This document shows positions 43,881 through 51,070 of a DNA stretch of 64,000 nt, piece after piece. Location of the stretch: positions 111,021-175,020 of the forward strand of contig JAVBRM010000011.1 of the NCBI GenBank assembly GCA_031548025.1. Direction: 5' to 3'. The notes under the pieces were generated by a model. That model worked only from the letters and a program-made list of their open reading frames with translations, had not been told where the DNA came from and searched no databases. This DNA is from UBA5239 sp031548025. Its GTDB lineage: Bacteria; Verrucomicrobiota; Lentisphaeria; Victivallales; Victivallaceae. A program made the position numbers and the translations under genes. Within the stretch, counting starts at the first letter, position 1. Each line of letters starts with the position of its first letter.

Positions 43881-44747
43881 TCAGTCTCCAATTTTTTGAT
43901 ATTCGGTCAAATTCCATCTTAAATTTCGCCGCCAATGCACCGGATCAATACCCAGTCCCTGCCACAAGGAAGTCTTGTCCAACACCGAATACGCGGGACG
44001 TTTCGCCGGAGTCGGATAATCGACGGTTCTGACCGGCACTACTTTCGCGCTGCCCCTCTCCAGCAATCCGCAATTTTCCCCCTCCTCGCGAATCGCCTGG
44101 GCAAAATCATACCACGAAGCCACTCCGGCATCGGTACAATGATAAGTTCCGCTCAAATCATTCCGGACGGCAAACTGCCAGATGACGGCGGCCAGCGTAT
44201 TGGCCCCGGTAGGCGTGCCGACCTGATCGCTGACCACCCGCAATTCCGGGCGCTCCTTCATCAGCTTGAGCATGGTTTTCATAAAATTCCGGCAATACGG
44301 CGAATAGAGCCACGCCGTTCTGACAATGACATGATTGCCGGGCAGAATTTCCCGCAAAGCCTTTTCGCCCTCGGCCTTGGTCAGACCGTAAACCCCAGGC
44401 GGATTTACCGGGGCCTCAGGCAAATACGGACTGGAACCCTTGCCGTCAAACACAAAATCGGTGGAAATATGAATAACCCGGACTCCGGCCTTGGCCAGAT
44501 TGGCAATGCCGTCGCGATTGACCGCCATTGCCGTTTCCAGTTCGCTCTCCGCCAGATCGACCGCGGTGTAAGCCGCCGCGTTTATAATCAAATCCGGATT
44601 GCAGTCCGCCATGAAACTTTCCACCGCCGCCGGATTGCAAATATCCAGCTCGCCGATATCTACCGGAACGACCTCCATTCCCGCGGGAACGGAAGCGCAT
44701 AATACTTTTCCGAGCTGACCTTTGGCCCCGGTAATCAGAACTTTCAT
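43881..44747 (-). CDS. rfbD: dTDP-4-dehydrorhamnose reductase
   Basis: RmlD, 288 residues: NAD(P)H-dependent final step to dTDP-L-rhamnose. N-terminal GAKGQLGKVL, HISTDFVFDGKG and catalytic YGLTKAEGE. Starts 3 bp after the rfbC stop; second gene of the operon. Confidence 0.95.
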   Translation of the reverse strand: MKVLITGAKGQLGKVLCASVPAGMEVVPVDIGELDICNPAAVESFMADCNPDLIINAAAYTAVDLAESELETAMAVNRDGIANLAKAGVRVIHISTDFVFDGKGSSPYLPEAPVNPPGVYGLTKAEGEKALREILPGNHVIVRTAWLYSPYCRNFMKTMLKLMKERPELRVVSDQVGTPTGANTLAAVIWQFAVRNDLSGTYHCTDAGVASWYDFAQAIREEGENCGLLERGSAKVVPVRTVDYPTPAKRPAYSVLDKTSLWQGLGIDPVHWRRNLRWNLTEYQKIGD

Positions 44748-44750
44748 GGC

Positions 44751-45314
44751 TCAGATTTCTCCGTAAACATAGTTATTGTCGGCCTCGGCGAGCGGCGGCA
44801 GCTTGGCGTCCTTTTCGGACAACACCGGATTTTCAATTCCCCAATCGATACCCAAAGCCGGATCGCTCCACAACACTCCGCCCTCGGCAGCCTTGCAATA
44901 TTCGTTGTCGACCTTATAATGGATTTCCACGGTTTCACTGATGGCGACGAAGCCATGAGCAAAACCCGCCGGCACGTAAATCATCTTATGATTTTCTTTG
45001 CTGAGATTGAATTTCAGCCATTTGCCGTAATTCGTCGACCCCTTGCGGATATCGACCACCACATCGATGATGGAACCGCTCAAAACTTCCAGCAACTTTC
45101 CCTGTGCATGCGGAGACTTCTGGTAATGCAATCCGCGCACTACCCCATACGCCGAACTTGAAATATTATCCTGCACAAAAACGGAATTAATCCCGGCCTG
45201 CTTGAAATCGCCGGTTTTATAGGATTCATAGAAATATCCGCGTCCGTCCGGAAATATCCGGGGAGTAATAATCATGACGCCTTCCAGAGCAGTTTTTTCG
45301 AAAGTAAAAGGCAT
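44751..45314 (-). CDS. rfbC: dTDP-4-dehydrorhamnose 3,5-epimerase
   Basis: RmlC cupin epimerase, 187 residues (normal length). Contains GVVRGLHYQ (catalytic His), VVVDIRKGS, YVPAGFAHGF and HYKVDNEY. First gene of rfbCDBA, which supplies rhamnose for surface polysaccharide; no glycosyltransferase genes adjoin it. The Ser/Thr kinase gene lies 36 bp upstream on the same strand and may be co-transcribed. Confidence 0.95.
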   Translation of the reverse strand: MPFTFEKTALEGVMIITPRIFPDGRGYFYESYKTGDFKQAGINSVFVQDNISSSAYGVVRGLHYQKSPHAQGKLLEVLSGSIIDVVVDIRKGSTNYGKWLKFNLSKENHKMIYVPAGFAHGFVAISETVEIHYKVDNEYCKAAEGGVLWSDPALGIDWGIENPVLSEKDAKLPPLAEADNNYVYGEI

Positions 45315-45350
45315 ATGCCGGCCCCTGGTAATTAGTTAAAATAATATATT

Positions 45351-46592
45351 TCAACTGAAGCTTAATTCAATCGCGCCACTGTAAAATAACCACATCAACA
45401 GTCCGCAAAGGAACATCAAAATCAATAATGTGATCAGAAAAACGATCGATTGCCCATTACGGACCAGGAACAGCCAGAATTTTTTGAGCGGCCCGGCCGA
45501 CTCCGCCTGAGTGGCGTATCCATCCTGATAGGCGAAAATATCATCCCGTAATTCGGTTACCGTCTGGTAACGTTCGTCCGGATTATGGCGCATGGCCTTC
45601 AAAACGATTGCCTCCAAAGGCGCCGGAATGGTGTGTTCCAACCCCTTGACATCGCTCGGGGCCGGAATTTCTCCGCGGATCGTCCGGATCAACATTTTCT
45701 TGACGTCGGTACCACTGATCGGACTGCGGTAAGTCAGAATGGCATAAAGAATGGAGCCAAGGGCGTAAATATCGCTGCGCTGATCCTTCTGGCTGTTGAG
45801 TCCGGCGGCCTGCTCCGGAGCCATATAGCCGGGAGTTCCCCGGGCCACCCCGTCAAGCGTGGCGCCGTTCTGCTTCATCTCCGGATCATCCGAATATTCG
45901 GGATAATATTTCAACAGCGGATTGGCCGCATGGTCGCTCGAGCCGATGTATTTGGCCAGTCCCCAGTCCAATACCAGCACTTCGCCGAATTCGCCGATAT
46001 GGATATTGTCCGGCTTCAGGTCGAGATGGATGATCGATTTGGAGTGGGCGAAAGCGACTGCGTTGCAGACGCGCGTAAAGATGGACAACAATCTTTCTTC
46101 GTTATGCTTGGCGGTTTCCACCGGGTCTTTCTGCTGCAGCTTTTTTATCAGCGTCGACAGCGTACGCCCCTTGAGGAGCTTCATGGTGAAATAAGGAGAC
46201 CCGCCGGCATCGACTCCGATATCATGGATCGGGACGATGTTGGGATGCTCCAACCGCGCAGTAATCACCGCTTCCTGGACGAAACGGTAAAGATCGCTGA
46301 CATGGCGGTCCGGGGCGTCGGGAATCGAAGCCATGGCGACGTTGCGCCCGGTATCTTTGTCCCGGACCTCGGTCACGGTTTTCATGCCGCCGAACCCGAT
46401 ACTGCGGATAAAACGGTATTTACCCGTGGGTTGACGGCTCAACGAATTCAACGAGAAATCCACTCCCAACTGAATATCGTCGTCCTCTTCCTCCGAACTG
46501 ATCCAGATTTTTTCCGTCTTGAACTCAGGTTCGTTGCTGGGAGTTTTTGAATCCAATTCCATATTTTGAGTATCCGACTGCATTGCTTCCAT
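45351..46592 (-). CDS. Hanks-type Ser/Thr kinase lacking the beta-3 lysine (WNK-like)
   Basis: Membrane-anchored kinase of 413 residues: acidic N-terminal tail (~1-55), kinase domain (~58-345), one C-terminal TM segment (~382-405). The glycine loop reads IGFGGMKTV (K71). The usual VA-x-K lysine of strand beta-3 is alanine (VAMAS, A88), while a lysine sits in beta-2, as in eukaryotic WNK kinases. Glu of helix C (E107), D191 and N196 of HLDLKPDN, and D209 of DWG remain, so it is probably active. HRD reads HLD and DFG reads DWG. Between rfbC and the palindromic element. Confidence 0.88.
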   Translation of the reverse strand: MEAMQSDTQNMELDSKTPSNEPEFKTEKIWISSEEEDDDIQLGVDFSLNSLSRQPTGKYRFIRSIGFGGMKTVTEVRDKDTGRNVAMASIPDAPDRHVSDLYRFVQEAVITARLEHPNIVPIHDIGVDAGGSPYFTMKLLKGRTLSTLIKKLQQKDPVETAKHNEERLLSIFTRVCNAVAFAHSKSIIHLDLKPDNIHIGEFGEVLVLDWGLAKYIGSSDHAANPLLKYYPEYSDDPEMKQNGATLDGVARGTPGYMAPEQAAGLNSQKDQRSDIYALGSILYAILTYRSPISGTDVKKMLIRTIRGEIPAPSDVKGLEHTIPAPLEAIVLKAMRHNPDERYQTVTELRDDIFAYQDGYATQAESAGPLKKFWLFLVRNGQSIVFLITLLILMFLCGLLMWLFYSGAIELSFS

Positions 46593-46607
46593 TATCCCAA
46601 AACAATA

Positions 46608-46766
46608 AGGGAGTTTGAAATTGCTGGACTACCGTAAATTCTTGAAAGATTTCCGAGTGATTTTTGTTGAATTTGCGAGGAGCATAACGAGTTATGTGAC
46701 GAGCAAGTTCGACGAAAATCGCCGGAAAGCATCAAGAATTGGAAGTTTAGCATTTTCTGACTCCCT
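46608..46766. repeat. 159-bp near-palindromic element (MITE-like), between the kinase gene and clpX
   Basis: Begins AGGGAGTTTGAAATTGCT and ends with the inverted equivalent (AGCATTTTCTGACTCCCT). The inversion continues through most of both arms (TTCTTGA ... TCAAGAA; GATTTTTGTTGAA ... TTCGACGAAAATC) to a centre at CATAACGAGTTATG (46683-46696). The whole would fold into one long imperfect hairpin. It fills almost all the 180 bp between the kinase start and the clpX stop. A one-arm relative lies at 26774-26810. Confidence 0.7.
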
Positions 46767-46772
46767 AAGGTA

Positions 46773-48098
46773 TCAGCGGTCGGCAAATTTCAATTCAGGC
46801 TCCTTGGCACCACGAACAACCTCTCCGGTAATGGTACATTCGGAGACATTTTCCATGGACGGAACCTTGAACATCACTTCCAACATCAATTCTTCGAGCA
46901 ATGAACGCAAACCGCGCGCTCCGGCGCCTTTCCGCTCCGCGATTTCCGCCAGGGCCTCGTAGGAATCCTCGGTAAATTTCAATTCGATCCCTTCCATCGC
47001 CATCAATTTGGCATACTGCCGGGTGACCGCGTTTTTGGGCTCGGTCAGAATTTTCACCAGATCTTCACGGGTCAGCGGAGTCAATTGGGCAATTACCGGC
47101 AAACGGCCGATAAATTCCGGAATAATCCCGAACCGGATCATATCTTCATGTTCCAACCCGGTCTCACTGCGGCTGATGCCCGTCGGCAAAGTCGTCTCTT
47201 CCTTCTGGCGATTGAATCCCAGAACCTGCTTGCCTACCCGACGCTGAATGATCTTATCCAGACCGACAAACGCGCCGCCGCAGATAAACAGAATATTGCT
47301 GGTATCGACCTGAAGATATTCCTGGTTCGGGTGCTTGCGTCCGCCCTTGGGCGGCACATTGGCAACCGTGCCTTCGACTATTTTCAACAGCGCCTGCTGG
47401 ACGCCTTCCCCGGAAACGTCGCGGGTAATCGAAACATTCTCCGTCTTCCGGGAAATTTTATCGATTTCGTCCACATAAATAATCCCGATCTGGGCTTTTT
47501 CGATATCGTAATCGGCAGCCTGGACCAAGCGCAAAATAATATTTTCCACATCCTCGCCGACATAGCCGGCTTCGGTCAGAGTGGTGGCGTCGCAAATGCA
47601 GAACGGCACATCCAGCAGCTTAGCCAATGTTTTGGCCAACAGGGTCTTGCCGCTGCCGGTCGGCCCTACCAGGAGGACGTTGCTCTTTTCCACTTCGACA
47701 TCACGGTACTTTTCAGCCAGTTTGTCGTCCCCGAAATGAGTCTGGAGACGCTTATAATGGTTGTGAACCGCCACCGAAAGAATCTTTTTGGCCTGTTCCT
47801 GGCCGATGACATAACGGTCGAGTTCATCTTTAATCTGTTGCGGTTTAGGAACCTTCAACTGATTGACCAACTGAGCGATAGTCTTGTTCTTGCCTTTGGC
47901 CTGCGGCTTGCCCTCTTTTTCCTGAGGGTTGCACATTTCATTGCAGACTTCCACGCAGGAACGGCAAATCGAAACCCCGGACCGGCTGGTAATCAACCCG
48001 CCGGCATCGGGGTCTTCGGCATCGCGCCCGCAAAACGAACACTTCAGTTTGCCATTGCGGTTGCTGTTATTACTGTTGTTGTTATTGTTATTTGCCAC
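46773..48098 (-). CDS. clpX: ATP-dependent Clp protease ATP-binding subunit ClpX
   Basis: AAA+ unfoldase of 441 residues. N-terminal zinc-binding domain (CSFC and CRSCVEVC, four cysteines) after an odd Asn-rich start (MANNNNNNSNNSN); Walker A GPTGSGKT, Walker B IIYVDEIDKI, IGF-type loop (LGFNRQ) that contacts ClpP, and sensor-2 GARGLRS. It follows clpP by 18 bp. Confidence 0.97.
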   Translation of the reverse strand: MANNNNNNSNNSNRNGKLKCSFCGRDAEDPDAGGLITSRSGVSICRSCVEVCNEMCNPQEKEGKPQAKGKNKTIAQLVNQLKVPKPQQIKDELDRYVIGQEQAKKILSVAVHNHYKRLQTHFGDDKLAEKYRDVEVEKSNVLLVGPTGSGKTLLAKTLAKLLDVPFCICDATTLTEAGYVGEDVENIILRLVQAADYDIEKAQIGIIYVDEIDKISRKTENVSITRDVSGEGVQQALLKIVEGTVANVPPKGGRKHPNQEYLQVDTSNILFICGGAFVGLDKIIQRRVGKQVLGFNRQKEETTLPTGISRSETGLEHEDMIRFGIIPEFIGRLPVIAQLTPLTREDLVKILTEPKNAVTRQYAKLMAMEGIELKFTEDSYEALAEIAERKGAGARGLRSLLEELMLEVMFKVPSMENVSECTITGEVVRGAKEPELKFADR

Positions 48099-48116
48099 AA
48101 TCTTTAACCTTAAACA

Positions 48117-48716
48117 TTATTTGTCAGTACTGCTGCCGACAACAGAGTCCACCAGACCGTATTTCATGGCTTCTTCGGCGGACATGAAATTGTCGCGGTC
48201 GGTATCTACTTCAACTTTCTTGACCGGTTTGCCCGTATGCTTGCTGAGAATTTCATTCAGCATTTTACGCAGCCGGAGAATTTCATTGGCCTGAATATGA
48301 ATATCGGCGGCGGTACCTTCCGCCCCGCCCCAAGGCTGATGAATCATGATCCGGGCATTCGGCAAAGCAAAACGCTTTCCGGGAGCCCCGGCCGCCAGCA
48401 ATACCGCTCCCATGCTCGCCGCCTGGCCGATGCAATAAGTCTTGACATCGCAGGAAAGAATCTGCATGGTGTCATAAATCGCCAGTCCCGCGGTAATCGA
48501 ACCGCCGGGGCTGTTGATATACAGATCGATATCTTTTTTCGGATCTTCCGACTGGAGAAAGAGCAATTGAGCCACAATCAGATTGGCGACAGTGTCGTCA
48601 ACCGGTGTCCCCAGCAGAATAATCCGGTCTTTGAGCAGACGCGAATAAATGTCATATCCCCGTTCTCCCTGTCCGGTCTGCTCTACTACCATTGGTACCA
48701 AGATTGAGTTTTTCAT
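48117..48716 (-). CDS. clpP: ATP-dependent Clp protease proteolytic subunit
   Basis: ClpP serine protease, 199 residues. Catalytic Ser in GQAASMGA, His in MIHQPWGG and Asp in EVDTDRDN. The ATG at 48716 is preferred over 48722 because AGGAG is 8 nt from it but only 2 nt from the other. Follows tig by about 27 bp in the common tig-clpP-clpX order. Confidence 0.97.
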   Translation of the reverse strand: MKNSILVPMVVEQTGQGERGYDIYSRLLKDRIILLGTPVDDTVANLIVAQLLFLQSEDPKKDIDLYINSPGGSITAGLAIYDTMQILSCDVKTYCIGQAASMGAVLLAAGAPGKRFALPNARIMIHQPWGGAEGTAADIHIQANEILRLRKMLNEILSKHTGKPVKKVEVDTDRDNFMSAEEAMKYGLVDSVVGSSTDK

Positions 48717-48743
48717 GTGCATCTCTCCTCTGCTTTGATATTT

Positions 48744-50069
48744 TTACTGACCTTTTTCCTGTTTGGAGGCCAGATAATCAGTAACTTTCTGCATCAAAAG
48801 ATCAAGGTGGATATCTTCCATACCACCGTTCTTTTCCAGCATGGACTTAAGTTCGCCTTCCTTGTAACCGTAATAACGGCTCATCATTTTCAGATGCGAG
48901 TCGATTTCGCTCTGCTCTACGGCAATGCTTTCCTTTTCCGCGATCTTGCGGCAAATGAACATCCGGCGCAGTCTTTCTTCGGCTTTCACGCGGGCTTCTT
49001 CTTTATGCTTTTCCACGTTGGCTTTGAAATTTTCCACGTCTTCATCGTTCTTTACGGTTTCGTTGGCGAAACGACGCAGTTCTTTTTCATTTTCCGCGTT
49101 CAGGAGGTTGGGGGGCAAGTCGAATTTGCCGACGCTTTCGCTGATCTGCTTCATGATGTCTTCGGAAATCGCGGCTTTGTATTTGCCTTCCTGTTCGCGC
49201 TCCAGGGCGCCCTTGATCATTTCATGGAGCTTGTCGATGTTCTCAAGATTCATCTTTTCGACCAGTTGTTCTTCGGTCAACGAGGAACGGCGCTGAACCG
49301 CAATGACATGCACCTTGTAATTGACCTTTTTACCGGCCAGAGCTTCGTCGCGGTAATCAGCCGGATACTCGGCGGCGAATTCATAATCTTTATCCTTTTC
49401 GGCGCCTTCCAGGGCGGCAATCACGCCGGGGATCATTTCCGGTTCGCTCAACCAGACCCAGTTTTCCTTGGCGTTCAGCTGGCGCTGCAGAGCGGGAGCG
49501 GCATCTTCGGGCAGTTCAAAATCGGAAGTATAGCTGACTTTGAGCATATCTTCCTTGGCGGCTTTGCCGTCGATATCGGCGTAAGCGCCGTACATTTCAC
49601 CGTAATTCTTGATCCGTTCCTGGATCGCGTCCGCCGAAATTTCTTCTTTCTTGACATCGGCTTTCATGCCCTGATAATCCGGCAGTTCGATTTCCGGAGC
49701 CAGTTCCATGGCAAACGAAAATTCATAATCGCCTTCCGCTTTCAAGGTCAGGGGATTCTTTTCCACCGGAGCGCCATAGGAAACGATATCGAGCTTGTCG
49801 TCCTGCCGCAGTTTTTCAAAAGCCTGCGAATAAAGACGCATTTTCAGTTCTTCGACGATATCTTTTTCATATTTGCGGATTACGATATTCACCGGGGCTT
49901 TGCCGCGGCGAAAACCGGGGATGCTTGCCATATTGATAAAATAACCCGTTACCTTATCGATTTCTTTTTTCAAATTGTCCTTGCTGACAGTGAAATCATA
50001 ACGCTTCTGGCAGGATTTCATATCTTCACTTTTTACCTGAAACAACTCAGTGGTATCTTTCTTTGCCAT
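48744..50069 (-). CDS. tig: Trigger factor
   Basis: Ribosome-associated chaperone and peptidyl-prolyl isomerase of 441 residues. Ribosome-binding GFRRGKAP in the N-terminal domain (~50-58), the PPIase region (~165-250; KEDMLKVSYTSDFEL) and a long helical C-terminal arm domain. First gene of tig-clpP-clpX, coupling folding and proteolysis of new proteins. The 204-bp upstream region is very AT-rich; no consensus promoter was convincing. Confidence 0.95.
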   Translation of the reverse strand: MAKKDTTELFQVKSEDMKSCQKRYDFTVSKDNLKKEIDKVTGYFINMASIPGFRRGKAPVNIVIRKYEKDIVEELKMRLYSQAFEKLRQDDKLDIVSYGAPVEKNPLTLKAEGDYEFSFAMELAPEIELPDYQGMKADVKKEEISADAIQERIKNYGEMYGAYADIDGKAAKEDMLKVSYTSDFELPEDAAPALQRQLNAKENWVWLSEPEMIPGVIAALEGAEKDKDYEFAAEYPADYRDEALAGKKVNYKVHVIAVQRRSSLTEEQLVEKMNLENIDKLHEMIKGALEREQEGKYKAAISEDIMKQISESVGKFDLPPNLLNAENEKELRRFANETVKNDEDVENFKANVEKHKEEARVKAEERLRRMFICRKIAEKESIAVEQSEIDSHLKMMSRYYGYKEGELKSMLEKNGGMEDIHLDLLMQKVTDYLASKQEKGQ

Positions 50070-50241
50070 TTTACTACCTTTAGTTTTTTTGTCAACTTTT
50101 ATTTAAATAAATTAATAATTCGGGTATATATCAAGTTGGTTAATATACATCGACAAACGTCTTTTTCCACCGCTGTTTCCATATTTTCAAAATTTTTGTG
50201 ACGTTAATTTCCCGCACTTCTGGATTTTTAACCTAACCGGT

Positions 50242-50255
50242 GCTATTGTAATAGC
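50242..50255 (+). promoter_or_regulatory. 14-bp palindrome upstream of the YugP-like gene
   Basis: GCTATT-GT-AATAGC, a palindrome 18 bp before the ATG at 50274. It overlaps an extended -10-like TGCTATTGT (50241-50249). A possible operator; GAGGTG at 50263-50268 is the ribosome site. Confidence 0.3.
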
Positions 50256-50273
50256 CGATTTGCGAGGTGTATT

Positions 50274-50951
50274 ATGATTGATGTTTATTTTTTTATTCTA
50301 GTCTTGCCGGCTATGCTGTTCGCCATGTGGACCCAGCATTATGTCAACTCCACTTTCAACAAATACAGCCGCGTCGGCAACCGCGAAAATCTCAACGGAG
50401 CCGGAGCGGCCCGCCAAATCCTCGACCGTAACGGCTTGCGAGACATCCCGGTGGAGCACATCAGCGGGCACCTGTCGGACCATTACGATCCAAACGCCCG
50501 GGCTTTGCGCCTGTCCGATTCGGTTTACAACAGCAATTCGGTCGCCGCGATCGGAGTCGCCGCTCACGAAGCCGGACACGCCCTGCAGCACCAGACCGGT
50601 TACGGAGCCATGGCGCTGCGGAGTTCCCTGGTCCCGGTGGCCAACATCGGCTCGATGTTCGGCCCCTACCTGGCTATTTTCGGGCTTTTTCTCGGCTTGA
50701 CGCCGCTGGTATGGCTGGGAATCGTTTTTTACGCCTGCGCGGTGACGTTTTATCTGGTAACCTTGCCGGTGGAGTTCAATGCCAGCAGCCGCGCCCTGGC
50801 GACCCTCGACCAGAACGGCATGCTCAGCCGCGAAGAACTCGCCGGAGCCCGCGAAGTACTGAACGCCGCCGCCCTGACCTACGTGGCCTCCGCCGCGGTA
50901 GCGGTAGCCTGGCTGCTCAAGTTCATCCTGGACGCCTCCCGCCGCAATTAA
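50274..50951 (+). CDS. YugP-like neutral zinc metallopeptidase
   Basis: Membrane zinc peptidase of 225 residues (PF04298-type). N-terminal TM (~3-20), HYDPNARALRLSD, zinc site AAHEAGHALQH (HEAGH), then two adjacent TM segments (~120-165) and PVEFNASSRALATL. It is the size of known homologues. The biological substrate is unknown. Monocistronic, divergent from tig. Confidence 0.92.
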   Translation: MIDVYFFILVLPAMLFAMWTQHYVNSTFNKYSRVGNRENLNGAGAARQILDRNGLRDIPVEHISGHLSDHYDPNARALRLSDSVYNSNSVAAIGVAAHEAGHALQHQTGYGAMALRSSLVPVANIGSMFGPYLAIFGLFLGLTPLVWLGIVFYACAVTFYLVTLPVEFNASSRALATLDQNGMLSREELAGAREVLNAAALTYVASAAVAVAWLLKFILDASRRN

Positions 50952-50975
50952 GTTTCAAAAAATTTGCGATTTGAT

Positions 50976-50992
50976 GTTGACATGAACACTTT
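50976..50992. promoter_or_regulatory. Copy of the TTGACATG-NN-CACTTTT motif
   Basis: TTGACATGAACACTTTT differs at only two positions from the sequence at 55284-55300 that overlaps the GntR promoter. It lies about 80 bp beyond the 3' end of the cassette C DUF4838 gene. There is no good -10 box after it, so it may be an operator rather than a promoter. Confidence 0.35.
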
Positions 50993-51070
50993 TCATTGTT
51001 GAATCATGCTCAAGTTCCGGCAAAATATAATTCAAAATGTACAATTTGATGCAGAAACTTAACTTTTTAT

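Noticed and set aside
48060..48098. Low-complexity repeat at the clpX 5' end as a microsatellite element
   Set aside because: It encodes the Asn-rich N-terminus of ClpX in frame and has mixed codons; no sign of a separate element.
48717..50201. 494-codon open frame opposite tig
   Set aside because: It is antisense to a well-supported trigger factor gene; the translation is Phe-rich with no domain, a shadow of codon bias.
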